From NCBI GenBank assembly GCA_965284645.1, contig OZ260106.1:2480001-2544000 (forward strand): a DNA stretch of 64,000 nt, read 5' to 3'. Shown piece by piece: positions 17,070 to 25,092 of the stretch. Origin of the DNA: JAIBAJ01 sp965284645 (GTDB lineage: Bacteria > Bacteroidota > Bacteroidia > JAIBAJ01). How positions within the stretch are numbered: position 1 is the stretch's first letter; every line of letters starts with the position of its first letter. The notes beneath the pieces are model-generated. The model was not told the DNA's origin. It was given only the letters and a program-made list of their open reading frames with translations, and did not search any database. The translations under genes and the position numbers were made by a program.

Positions 17070-17104
17070 AAAAAAAAGGGGAATTACTTTGCAATTCCCC
17101 TTTT
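17070..17104 (-). terminator. Intrinsic terminator after sucC
   Basis: On the minus strand the arms AAAAGGGGAATT and AATTCCCCTTTT (plus 17074-17085 and 17093-17104) enclose a 7-base loop and are followed by a run of T. It lies about 20 bases past the sucC stop. Confidence 0.9.
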
Positions 17105-17122
17105 CGTATAAAAAGTTCAAAA

Positions 17123-18337
17123 TTAAACGGCCAAAACTTCTTTAACCTTATCGGCAGCTTCGGCTAGCATAATGGCTGAATGGACTTTCAAACCACTTTC
17201 ATCAATGATTTTCTTTGCTTCCACGGCATTGGTTCCTTGCAAGCGAACAATAATTGGAACACGAATTTCGCCAATGTTGTTATAGGCATCAACAATACCT
17301 TGAGCAACCCTGTCGCAACGAACAATACCGCCAAAAATATTAACTAAAATTGCTTTCACATTTGGATCTTTCAAAATGATGCGGAAAGCTTGCTCTACAC
17401 GTGCAGCATTGGCTGTTCCTCCTACATCCAAGAAGTTTGCAGGCTCACCACCGCTCAATTTAATAATATCCATAGTTGCCATGGCCAATCCTGCACCATT
17501 TACCATGCAACCTACGTTTCCGTCAAGTTTTACATAGTTTAGGTTGTTCTCACCGGCTTCAACTTCGGTAGGATCTTCCTCCGTGATGTCGCGCAAGGCT
17601 GCTAAATCAGGATGACGATACAAGGCATTTTCATCCAAGGTTACTTTGGCATCAACAGCTATAATTTTATCATCCGATGTTTTTAAAACAGGATTGATTT
17701 CAAACATAGAAGAATCCGTAGCATCGTAAGCTTTATAGAGCGCAGCTACAAATTTGGTCATTTGTTTGAACGCCTCGCCTTCCAAACCTAGGTTAAAGGC
17801 GATTTTTCTGCATTGGAAGCCTTGAAGTCCTGTAGCTGGATCAATTTCCTCCTTGAAAATCAAATGCGGAGTATTGTGGGCAACTTCTTCAATATCCATT
17901 CCGCCTTCGGTGCTGTACATAATGATATTGCGACCTTTTGAACGGTCAAGTAATACACTCATGTAAAACTCCTTAGGCTGCGAATTTCCTGGGTAATACA
18001 CATCTTGACCAATAAATACTTTATTTACCTGTTTACCGGCCTCACCTGTTTGAATGGTAACCAAAACATTGCCAAGGATATTTTTGGAGATGGTTTCAAC
18101 ATCTTCTAATTTTTTTGCTAAGGCCACGCCACGTTGTTCGGTGCCTACAATTTTACCTTTACCACGACCACCGGCATGGATTTGGGATTTTACCACCCAC
18201 CAACCTGTTCCGGTTTGTTTTTGCAGTTCTTTTGCTGCTTCAACGGCCTGTTCCGGTGTTTCGGCAACTATACCTTCTTGGATTGCCACACCGAAAGATT
18301 TCAATACGGCTTTACCTTGATATTCGTGTAGATTCAT
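17123..18337 (-). CDS. sucC: Succinate-CoA ligase (ADP-forming) beta subunit
   Basis: Beta subunit of the TCA-cycle enzyme that makes ATP (or GTP) from succinyl-CoA. Length 404 residues against about 388 in E. coli. The N-terminus M-N-L-H-E-Y-Q-G-K is diagnostic. The ATP-grasp region carries V-V-K-S-Q-I-H-A-G-G-R-G-K near residues 48-60, and the C-terminal CoA-ligase part has F-L-D-V-G-G-T-A and I-F-G-G-I-V-R-C-D, the power-helix region that faces the alpha-subunit histidine. sucD is not adjacent. On the minus strand a near -7 box TACTTTCG lies 24 bases before the ATG (plus 18362-18369). Confidence 0.97.
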   Translation of the reverse strand: MNLHEYQGKAVLKSFGVAIQEGIVAETPEQAVEAAKELQKQTGTGWWVVKSQIHAGGRGKGKIVGTEQRGVALAKKLEDVETISKNILGNVLVTIQTGEAGKQVNKVFIGQDVYYPGNSQPKEFYMSVLLDRSKGRNIIMYSTEGGMDIEEVAHNTPHLIFKEEIDPATGLQGFQCRKIAFNLGLEGEAFKQMTKFVAALYKAYDATDSSMFEINPVLKTSDDKIIAVDAKVTLDENALYRHPDLAALRDITEEDPTEVEAGENNLNYVKLDGNVGCMVNGAGLAMATMDIIKLSGGEPANFLDVGGTANAARVEQAFRIILKDPNVKAILVNIFGGIVRCDRVAQGIVDAYNNIGEIRVPIIVRLQGTNAVEAKKIIDESGLKVHSAIMLAEAADKVKEVLAV

Positions 18338-18562
18338 TCGTTCGTTATTTTATTCTGAGGGCGAAAGTAAATCGAATCCCCTAAACATCCAATGGAAATG
18401 AAAAAAGATTCCTAACAGCTTTTGAAACATTTTAACCTTTGCCATATTTTGAATTGTAAATCACATAGGTAAGATGGCTGAAAATCTTTCAAAGACAGTT
18501 TGGAAAAGGATAGTCCTATGTAAAATAAATTTATGTTTTTAGCTACCTTTGTCCATCAAGCA

Positions 18563-19363
18563 ATGGTGAAAAATTCATGTCTGCTTCTTTTGTTGATTTT
18601 GTTTGGCTGGAAAGTGCAGGCCCAATCTGTTCTGCCCATCGGAGCCGTAAAAGATGAATTCAGTTTCTTTACCACCGATAACCTCGGCAATCTTTACACC
18701 GTTCGTAAACATGAATTGAAAAAATTCAAACCCGATGGTACTCTCTGGTTGCGCTTTAGTGATATTTCTTTAGGTGATATAAGTTTCGTTGATGCTACAA
18801 ATCCCATGAAACTTCTGGTATTTTATAAAGACTTCTCTCGCATTCAGTTTGTAGACAATATGTTGGCGGAACGAAGCCCTGTAATTCAACTGCAACAGCT
18901 GGGTTTTGATCAAACTGTGGTAAGTTGTACCTCCTATGATAATGGCTTTTGGCTGTTTGATCAATTGAATTTTGAGTTAGTTCGGTTTAATCAAGATTTA
19001 GTTCAAACCCAGGATATTAAAAACCTCAACCAGATTCTGGGCTATGAATTTATCCCAAACTTCCTTATTGAACACAACAATTGGCTGTATATGAATATTC
19101 CCGACAAAGGAATTTTGGTTTTTGACATATTTGGCACCTATTTTAAAACGATTCCTCTGCTTGGACTGACGGAATTTCAGGTGTATAACGACTTGGTTTA
19201 TTTCTTGATGAATGGTAAACCCAACGTTTACAATATGAAAACCTTGCAGACTTTTAGCCTTGACTTACCTGATGCGATTTCGAAATTCAGAATCGAGAAG
19301 GAAAAAATATTTACCACCCCAACTGACCAAAAAAATAGCATCCTTTTATGGAAAAAGCAATAA
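18563..19363 (+). CDS. Exported beta-propeller-like protein, function unknown
   Basis: About 266 residues from the ATG at 18563, which gives a clean signal peptide (MVKNSCLLLLLILFGWKVQAQ); an ATG at 18533 would add 10 residues but lies before the -7 box TACCTTTG (18544-18551), so it is unlikely. The mature protein has repeating short strands of the type 'ttDnlGNlYtv..heLkkf.pdGtl', 'n.wLymniPdkGilvFDifGtY.k.i' and 'yNmKtLqtFsLdLP', as in six- or seven-bladed propellers. No catalytic motif is visible. Its end overlaps the start of a rhomboid gene by 16 bases, so they are translated together; it might be a partner of that protease. Confidence 0.75.
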   Translation: MVKNSCLLLLLILFGWKVQAQSVLPIGAVKDEFSFFTTDNLGNLYTVRKHELKKFKPDGTLWLRFSDISLGDISFVDATNPMKLLVFYKDFSRIQFVDNMLAERSPVIQLQQLGFDQTVVSCTSYDNGFWLFDQLNFELVRFNQDLVQTQDIKNLNQILGYEFIPNFLIEHNNWLYMNIPDKGILVFDIFGTYFKTIPLLGLTEFQVYNDLVYFLMNGKPNVYNMKTLQTFSLDLPDAISKFRIEKEKIFTTPTDQKNSILLWKKQ

Positions 19364-20067
19364 GCCCTAAACCCTACAAGGCTTTGCTTCCTCCATTTCT
19401 CTTTGTAAGTTCGCTCTGGATTGTTCATCTAGCCTTATTTATCTCCCATACAAGTGGAGTTTCTTTCGGTATTTATCCCCGCAATGCCTTTGGTATTTCT
19501 GGGGTTATTTCTTCAGTTTTTATTCACGACGACTGGAACCATCTTTTCAACAACAGTTTACCCTTGTTGATATTAGGTTGGGCTCTTTTCCATTTCTATA
19601 AAGAGGTGGCTTATCCCGTGCTAGCGTATATTTGGTTGGTTTCCGGATTTTGGTTGTGGCTTATTGGAAGAGAATCCTTTCATATTGGGGCAAGTGGTAT
19701 CGTATATGGACTTGCTGCCTTTTTAATTCTAAGTGGAATTCTTCGTAAGGAAATTCGGGTAGCTGGGGTTTCTTTGTTGGTGGTATTTCTTTATGGAAGT
19801 ATGATCTGGGGCCTTTTTCCAATTGATTACCATATCTCTTTTGAAGCGCATATTTGTGGAGCCTTGGCTGGTTTATTCATGGCTTGGTTCTACCGTAGAT
19901 CAGGAATACAAGCCCCTGTATTTAAATGGGAAGATGAAGAAGATTTCCAAGAGGATGAAAATGCTTATTGGAAAGCGCCTTTAACGAATCCTAACATACC
20001 GGATATAAGTCCAGATTCAGAGCAAAAAAAAGGGGAACCAGATAATCCTGATTCCCCTTTACCATAA
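19348..20067 (+). CDS. Rhomboid family intramembrane serine protease with acidic C-terminal tail
   Basis: A 239-residue membrane protease. The catalytic serine is Ser116 in H-I-G-A-S-G-I-V-Y-G and the histidine is His168 in F-E-A-H-I-C-G-A-L-A-G. The L1 segment H-D-D-W-N-H-L-F-N-N near residues 60-69 fits the family. About 50 residues after the last helix form an acidic, Pro- and Asn-rich cytosolic tail not seen in the rhomboid at 381. The ATG lies inside the previous gene (16-base overlap). The end of the coding sequence doubles as a terminator for the opposite-strand gene. Confidence 0.92.
   Translation: MEKAISPKPYKALLPPFLFVSSLWIVHLALFISHTSGVSFGIYPRNAFGISGVISSVFIHDDWNHLFNNSLPLLILGWALFHFYKEVAYPVLAYIWLVSGFWLWLIGRESFHIGASGIVYGLAAFLILSGILRKEIRVAGVSLLVVFLYGSMIWGLFPIDYHISFEAHICGALAGLFMAWFYRRSGIQAPVFKWEDEEDFQEDENAYWKAPLTNPNIPDISPDSEQKKGEPDNPDSPLP
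20022..20060 (-). terminator. Intrinsic terminator for the minus-strand TPR gene, inside the rhomboid coding end
   Basis: Arms AAAGGGGAA (20029-20037) and TTCCCCTTT (20052-20060), with inner CAG/CTG pairs. The A-run on the plus side (20023 onward) reads as a T-run on the minus strand, so it serves the gene 20078-21271. The hairpin also encodes the last residues of the rhomboid protein. Confidence 0.8.
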
Positions 20068-20077
20068 GCGCTAAGGC

Positions 20078-21271
20078 CTATTTCAAAGCTTTTATTTTTG
20101 CGGAAACTTCTTCGTATTTGGCATTGTCGCCGGTACGAGCATACAATTGTTTTAGTGATAGCAAAGTTCCTTTATCGTTTGGATCTAATTGATGTGCTTT
20201 TTCAAGGAAAGGCAATCCTTTTTTGAATAAATCATCAGCCTTGTTCTTTTCTATTTCATACAATTTATTGTCTTTAATATTTCCTGCGGCATCAATAACC
20301 CGAACAGCACCATTAAAATAAAGGGCACCAAGGTTATAAACGGCATCAAAATAATTGGCATCCAATTCCAAGGCTTTCAAATAAGCTTTCTCCGCTTTGT
20401 CGGTCAAGGTTTTGTAGTCGGCATCACTTGGTTGTGGTTTATCGGCAGGCGGGTTGGCCAAGTTGTTGCTAATGGTACCCAAGGCAAAATACAAGTTTTT
20501 ATTGGTAGGATCTTTTTCAATGGCCAAATTCAAATTTTGCTCTGCTTCTTTATCCTTTCCGGTAGAAAGGTAATAGTTCAATTCTGCAATAATTAATTGG
20601 GCATCATCCGGATACTTTACACGACCTTGTTTAAGCGTTTCCAAATATTTGTCGTTTTGTCCGAGTCGTTTGTACAATTCAGACAAAGCTCCATAGGATT
20701 TTCCTTTTCCATAACCGGTGCGGATGCATTCTTCCCACAGGGTTTTGGCTTTGTCCCAGTTTTCGATTTTCTCAGCTACCAAAGCAGCATTGTAGGCCGC
20801 TTGGGTATCTAATTTGGCCACCAACGGATGTTTGCTCAAGGTATAGCTTAAATCAAAAAAAGATAAGGCATTGCCAAATTGTTGTTTGTTGTAAGCGCCG
20901 ATACCCTCATTCATCATTTGGTTTTCAGCCGTACGCATGCGAGAGGAAATATCTTCGGTGTAATCTTTTTTCTTATCCAACTCGGCACATTTAATATAGG
21001 ATTCAACCGCTTTTTGTAAAGCTTGTGGGTCTAAACTTTTATATTTTTCTTCCTTGCTTTGGTAAATGGCATGGTAAATCTGTCCGCGGAAATACCAAGT
21101 TTTGGCATCATTGATGGTCGCTTCGTGTTGTGAAGCATCATCGATGGCGGTTTTAGCATTATCCAATTCGCCGTAACCAAGGTAGTTGTAGGCACTGGTG
21201 CGTTTGCTGGGTTGGGCATAAGCTGCCACGACCAACAAAGCAGCTTGCATAGAGAGGATTACTTTTTTCAT
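20078..21271 (-). CDS. Tetratricopeptide repeat protein, exported
   Basis: About 397 residues from the ATG at 21271, which begins a normal signal peptide (MKKVILSMQAALLVVAAYAQ). A TTG 18 bases earlier is in frame but lies in the -7 box TACATTTG (plus 21287-21294), so it cannot be the start. Helical repeats run through the protein, for example 'dakTWYFRGqIYHAiYqs', 'naAlvAEKieNWdKAktLWeEcirtGygKgksYgaLSelYkrLGqndKyletLkqGr.kYPdda' and a C-terminal 'gLPFLEKAhqLDPnDKGtLlsLKqLYArtGdnaKYeev'. A periplasmic scaffold of unknown partner. Confidence 0.85.
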   Translation of the reverse strand: MKKVILSMQAALLVVAAYAQPSKRTSAYNYLGYGELDNAKTAIDDASQHEATINDAKTWYFRGQIYHAIYQSKEEKYKSLDPQALQKAVESYIKCAELDKKKDYTEDISSRMRTAENQMMNEGIGAYNKQQFGNALSFFDLSYTLSKHPLVAKLDTQAAYNAALVAEKIENWDKAKTLWEECIRTGYGKGKSYGALSELYKRLGQNDKYLETLKQGRVKYPDDAQLIIAELNYYLSTGKDKEAEQNLNLAIEKDPTNKNLYFALGTISNNLANPPADKPQPSDADYKTLTDKAEKAYLKALELDANYFDAVYNLGALYFNGAVRVIDAAGNIKDNKLYEIEKNKADDLFKKGLPFLEKAHQLDPNDKGTLLSLKQLYARTGDNAKYEEVSAKIKALK

Positions 21272-21519
21272 GTTTGAAAGAATGTGCAAATGTAATAATT
21301 ACCAAATTGAAATAATTTTGAACTGTCGATTTCTCCTTGCCTTCCTGTGAAATAACTGATTTGAGTTAAATGGTTAAGAAACATTTCGAACATCGACTTT
21401 TCTCCTAGACTCATAAATCCTGCCAATTCCATAAAAACTAGCTCATCAAATAACATTTTTTAAATGTGCCCATGTTTGGCAGAGGCTTTAATCCTTTTTA
21501 TTTGCGTAAAGTATTTCAC

Positions 21520-22236
21520 ATGGGAACCAACTATAAAATCCTTTTAGCCGAAGACGATGAGAATCTAGGATTTATGATCAAGGATTATTTGGAGTTGAAC
21601 AACTTCAAAGTTATTTGGGAAAAAAACGGGAAACTGGCCCTGCAGGAGTTCTTTCAACAAGAATATGATTTATGTGTGTTTGATGTGATGATGCCCGAAA
21701 AGGACGGATTTACCCTGGCCGAAGAGGTGCGTCGAATTAATCCGAATATTCCGATCATTTTCCTGACGGCCAAAACCATGAAGGAAGATCGAATCCAAGG
21801 CTTTAAATCTGGAGCGGATGATTATATCACTAAGCCTTTCAGCACCGAAGAATTTCTCTTGCGCGTCGAAGCGGTTATCAAACGAAGCTATGGACGAGGC
21901 ACCGAAAATCCGGAGAAAAAAGGTTTGTATCAACTGGGAATTTACGAGTTCGATTACCAAAACCTTTCCTTGAAGCACAATGGCATTTCGCAGCATTTAA
22001 CGCGCAAAGAGGCCGATGTGTTGAAAATTTTGTTTGTCCATAAAAACGAAATTCTCCCGCGCGAGACTGCCTTGAAAATCGTTTGGGGAAATGACGATTA
22101 TTTCACCGGACGCAGCATGGATGTGTTTATTACGCGTTTGCGGAAATACCTCAAAGACGACCCCAGAATTCAGATAAATAATATACATGGCGTTGGTTTT
22201 AAGATGATTATTGACGATTTTATCCTTCCCAAATAA
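21520..22236 (+). CDS. OmpR/PhoB-family response regulator (RprY-like), orphan
   Basis: A 238-residue two-domain regulator. The receiver domain has the acidic pair D-D in A-E-D-D-E near residue 12, the phospho-acceptor Asp55 in C-V-F-D-V-M-M-P and the conserved lysine in T-K-P-F near 104. The C-terminal winged helix (about 135-236) has 'LTRKEADVLkiLfvHkneilpRetALkiVWGnDDYFtgRSMDVFItRLRKYLkdDPriqInniHGvGFKM', typical of the OmpR class. An ATG at 21466 would add 18 residues, but the start at 21520 places M-G-T-N-Y-K-I-L-L-A-E-D-D at the normal position. No histidine kinase is next to it; RprY of Bacteroidota is the closest family I recall. Confidence 0.9.
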   Translation: MGTNYKILLAEDDENLGFMIKDYLELNNFKVIWEKNGKLALQEFFQQEYDLCVFDVMMPEKDGFTLAEEVRRINPNIPIIFLTAKTMKEDRIQGFKSGADDYITKPFSTEEFLLRVEAVIKRSYGRGTENPEKKGLYQLGIYEFDYQNLSLKHNGISQHLTRKEADVLKILFVHKNEILPRETALKIVWGNDDYFTGRSMDVFITRLRKYLKDDPRIQINNIHGVGFKMIIDDFILPK

Positions 22237-22286
22237 GCCGTTTTCTTCGTAAAAGCGATAAGTAGACTGTAGTTTTTTTTTTATTT

Positions 22287-22503
22287 GGCGTGTCCCATTC
22301 GCCAAAAACAGTTGTGCTAGATTTAAAGTTTTGGCAAAGGCGAATGGTCGGGCTTTCGGCGGTAGTCCTCGGTTTGGGCAGGACTACACCCCAACAGTTT
22401 TGCAGTTATTTCCCTGTAGTGAAATTTTCACTTTGCTAAGGTTTTGCTATGGGTGTAGTCCTGCCCAAACCTGTGGGCTACACTGCCTCTATCCCTTCCC
22501 GAA
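22287..22503 (+). repeat. R1 structured repeat, copy 4 (plus orientation, long apical arm)
   Basis: Begins GGCGTGTCCCATTCGCC. The basal stem CCATTCGCC / GGCGAATGG keeps pairing with bases different from the other copies. The apical arm is a perfect 21-base inverted repeat (22371-22391 with 22451-22471) around a 59-base loop. It ends CTCTATCCCTTCCCGA. It is inverted relative to copy 5 at 22733. Confidence 0.85.
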
Positions 22504-22732
22504 CCCCCGAACTAAGCTTAGGTGATAGCACTGGTTTTCTACCTTCGAACCATTTTGGGATAGCAGGTAATGCAATTGTGAAGAAGAGAAGGCCTTGCAT
22601 CTGGAAAATCGTTTAAACCGTTTATTGCCGAAACTGGATTAAACCTACAAAAAGAGGTTTGTGCATTGTAATTATCCCTTACAAAAATGGAGTGGTAACA
22701 AATTAATTTCACCACACTTAAGTGGCGGGCAT

Positions 22733-22876
22733 TCCGGGCAAGGATAGCAGTGGAAAGCCCACAGGGATGCGGAGGCACGGAGCATACCGAGGACTTGGAA
22801 CGGATAGCCTGACCCAGCCGCAATGCACCCAAAGCCCAAGTAAAAGTAGGATGGTTTATGCGGCTGGGGGCCCGCC
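22733..22876 (-). repeat. R1 structured repeat, copy 5 (minus orientation)
   Basis: Carries CCGGGCAAGGATAGCAG, GGAAAGCCCACAGGGATGC, GAGGACTTGGAACGGATAGCC and GGGGGCCCGCC. The basal stem is CCCAGCCGC / GCGGCTGGG, a compensated change from CCCAACCGCC / GGCGGTTGGG. The gap 22504-22732 before it holds nothing I recognise. Confidence 0.9.
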
Positions 22877-22910
22877 AAATACTTAAAATAAATTTTCTAA
22901 AGGAGGGTGA

Positions 22911-23888
22911 CTAAGGCAATACTGAAAGTTGGATTTTCTCCATAATCTTGGCGGCTAAATCCATAGCATAAAAGCCATCTTCAACGGAAACAGGAGGAAT
23001 TGTATTGGTTTCAATAGCGTGAACAAAGGCCTTTAACTCCTCCAAAATGGCATTGGAATCAAGGATATCGGGATTTTCGAAGTAAATTTCTTTCTTTCCT
23101 TTTACCGGACCTAAGTCGATTACCAAACCTTCGCCTTCTTCTTTATCGGATGGCCTAATTTTCACGATATCCGATTTTTTCTCATAGAAATCGACCGATA
23201 CGTAGGCATCTTGTTGAAAGAACCGCATTTTACGCATGTTTTTCAAGCTGATGCGACTGGCTGTAAGGTTGGCCACACTTCCGTTATCAAATTCGATACG
23301 GGCATTGGCGATATCAGCTGTGTCGCTCACCACGGACACGGCATTGGCTGAAACTTTACGGATATTGGACTTGACGATGGACAAGATGATGTCGATATCG
23401 TGAATCATCAAATCGTGAACAACGGAGACATCGGTTCCGCGTGGGTTGAACAACGACAAGCGATGTCCTTCGATAAACATGGGCCTTTCGATAGATGCGC
23501 GGGCTGCGACAAAAGCTGGATTAAACCTTTCCACATGTCCAACCTGTACCGTTACCCCAGCTTCTTGCGACAAGGAAACCAATTTGCCTGCCTCTTGGAT
23601 AGTCGAAGCCAAGGGTTTTTCTACGAAACAATGTTTATTGGCTTTGATGGTATTGGAGGCGTACTCGTAATGGGTGAGGGTAGGACTAACCACATCGATG
23701 GCGTCGCAAAGGTTTAAAAGGGTTTGGAAATCGGCAAAAGCTTTTACATCCAAATCATCCTGCACCTTGCTGGCAACTTCAAAATCGAAGTCGAAGAAAC
23801 CCACCAATTCCACATTCGGAATCTCTTTCCACAATTTCAAATGGATTTTTCCCAAATGACCAGCACCAACAACACCGACTTTAAGCAT
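22911..23888 (-). CDS. Gfo/Idh/MocA family NAD(P)-dependent oxidoreductase
   Basis: About 325 residues from the ATG at 23888 (a TTG at 23909 is in frame but falls in the -7 box TATTTTTG, plus 23907-23914). The Rossmann motif is V-G-V-V-G-A-G-H-L-G-K near residues 4-14, and the catalytic E90-K91-P92 is present in F-V-E-K-P-L-A-S-T. The second half has the mixed sheet domain with 'FIEGHRLSLFNPRGTDVSVVHDLMIHDIDIIL', which carries the H-D-L-M-I-H-D-I-D pattern of this family. These enzymes oxidise or reduce sugars and nucleotide-sugars; the substrate here cannot be told. It stands alone. Confidence 0.92.
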   Translation of the reverse strand: MLKVGVVGAGHLGKIHLKLWKEIPNVELVGFFDFDFEVASKVQDDLDVKAFADFQTLLNLCDAIDVVSPTLTHYEYASNTIKANKHCFVEKPLASTIQEAGKLVSLSQEAGVTVQVGHVERFNPAFVAARASIERPMFIEGHRLSLFNPRGTDVSVVHDLMIHDIDIILSIVKSNIRKVSANAVSVVSDTADIANARIEFDNGSVANLTASRISLKNMRKMRFFQQDAYVSVDFYEKKSDIVKIRPSDKEEGEGLVIDLGPVKGKKEIYFENPDILDSNAILEELKAFVHAIETNTIPPVSVEDGFYAMDLAAKIMEKIQLSVLP

Positions 23889-23978
23889 AGATAGGATTGA
23901 ACAGGACAAAAATAGAGTCCTGCTAGAGGCCTAAAAAAAATGGTTGGGATACTTTTAAACAGGAAAAGGTTAGCAAGC

Positions 23979-24986
23979 CTAAGCCCGAACGGAGTTTTGC
24001 CAAAATTGGATCAAATCGACCAAGCGGTTTGAATAGCCCCATTCATTATCATACCAACCTACCACCTTTACCATACGGCCTAAAACCGAGGTAAGTCCGG
24101 CATCGAAAATACAGGAGTGGCTGTTGTTGATAATATCCACCGAAACGATAGGATCTTCCGTGTATTCTAGAATTCCTTGGAGGCGTTTCAAGGCGGCTTC
24201 TTTAAATACATAGTTTACTTCTTCGATGGTTGTATCGGTTCGGACGGTGCAGGAAATATCGCTTAGCGAGCCATTGGGAACAGGTACTCGCATGCCACAT
24301 CCTCCCAATTTGCCTTGGAGGTGAGGGAAAACACCGGTTATGGCTTTAGCGGCTCCGGTGGTGGTTGGAATGATGGATACGGCTGCTGCTCGCGCTCTTC
24401 GCAGGTCTTTGTGAGGCGAATCGTGCAATCGTTGGTCGCCTGTGTAACTATGAACCGTAGTGATATAGGCATAATCCACGCCAAAATGTTCGTCCAAGAT
24501 TTGCAACATTGGTGCCGCATTGTTGGTGGTACAGGACGCATTGCTGAGAATGGTATCGTTGCTTTCGATTTTAGTTTGGTTAACCCCCATCACGATGGTT
24601 TTGATTCCATCACCAAGGGGAGGTGCTGAGAGCAATACTTTTTGGGCTCCGGCCTGAAGGTGTTTTGATGCCAATTCTTTGGAAAGAAATTTGCCGGTAC
24701 TTTCAACCACTACATCGATTTGGAGCTGTTTCCAAGGCAGTTTTTCGATTAGGCTTTCCGAGAAAAAATGAATTTTCTTTTCGCCAATTTCAAGGGTTTG
24801 GTCATGGAAGGTAATGGGCTCCGGAAAGCGGCCATGAATGCTATCGTATTTAAGTAAATGGGCTAGGGTAGGGAGGTCGGCCAAATCATTTACTGCTACA
24901 ATTTCAAAGTTTGGATGATGCAAGGCCAATCGAAAGAAACTTCTTCCGATGCGACCGAATCCATTGATAGCAATTCTGGTTTTCAT
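23979..24986 (-). CDS. gap: Glyceraldehyde-3-phosphate dehydrogenase, type I
   Basis: Glycolytic and gluconeogenic enzyme, 335 residues from the ATG at 24986 (M-K-T-R-I-A-I-N-G-F-G-R-I-G-R). An upstream in-frame extension to 25055 would place hydrophobic residues before the Rossmann start and crosses the rpsA terminator, so I reject it. The catalytic Cys152 is in S-N-A-S-C-T-T-N, and the active-site histidine follows in T-V-H-S-Y-T-G-D-Q. The Asp at 34 in V-N-D suggests NAD as the cofactor. The -7 box TACCTTTG (plus 24991-24998) ends only 4 bases before the ATG, so the mRNA may be leaderless. Confidence 0.97.
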   Translation of the reverse strand: MKTRIAINGFGRIGRSFFRLALHHPNFEIVAVNDLADLPTLAHLLKYDSIHGRFPEPITFHDQTLEIGEKKIHFFSESLIEKLPWKQLQIDVVVESTGKFLSKELASKHLQAGAQKVLLSAPPLGDGIKTIVMGVNQTKIESNDTILSNASCTTNNAAPMLQILDEHFGVDYAYITTVHSYTGDQRLHDSPHKDLRRARAAAVSIIPTTTGAAKAITGVFPHLQGKLGGCGMRVPVPNGSLSDISCTVRTDTTIEEVNYVFKEAALKRLQGILEYTEDPIVSVDIINNSHSCIFDAGLTSVLGRMVKVVGWYDNEWGYSNRLVDLIQFWQNSVRA

Positions 24987-25037
24987 GAGGCAAAGGTAAA
25001 AGGAAAGTAGGGAAGAGAAAATGCCAAATAAGTACAA

Positions 25038-25072
25038 ATAAAAAAGGCTGTCCAAATGAATGGACAGCCTTT
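25038..25072 (-). terminator. Intrinsic terminator after rpsA
   Basis: Perfect 12-base arms AAAGGCTGTCCA (25043-25054) and TGGACAGCCTTT (25061-25072), 6-base loop, with a T-run on the minus strand. It lies 20 bases past the rpsA stop. Confidence 0.93.
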
Positions 25073-25092
25073 AAGGAAAAGTGAGTCAAGCC

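Noticed and set aside
23889..23909. TTG start for the Gfo/Idh/MocA gene, and similar upstream starts at 21289 (TPR), 25055 (gap), 62522 (metF), 61038 (biotinyl carrier) and 58476 (lipoprotein)
   Set aside because: These starts fall in or before the promoter -7 box, inside a terminator, or deep in the neighbouring gene, and would add residues that the families lack.
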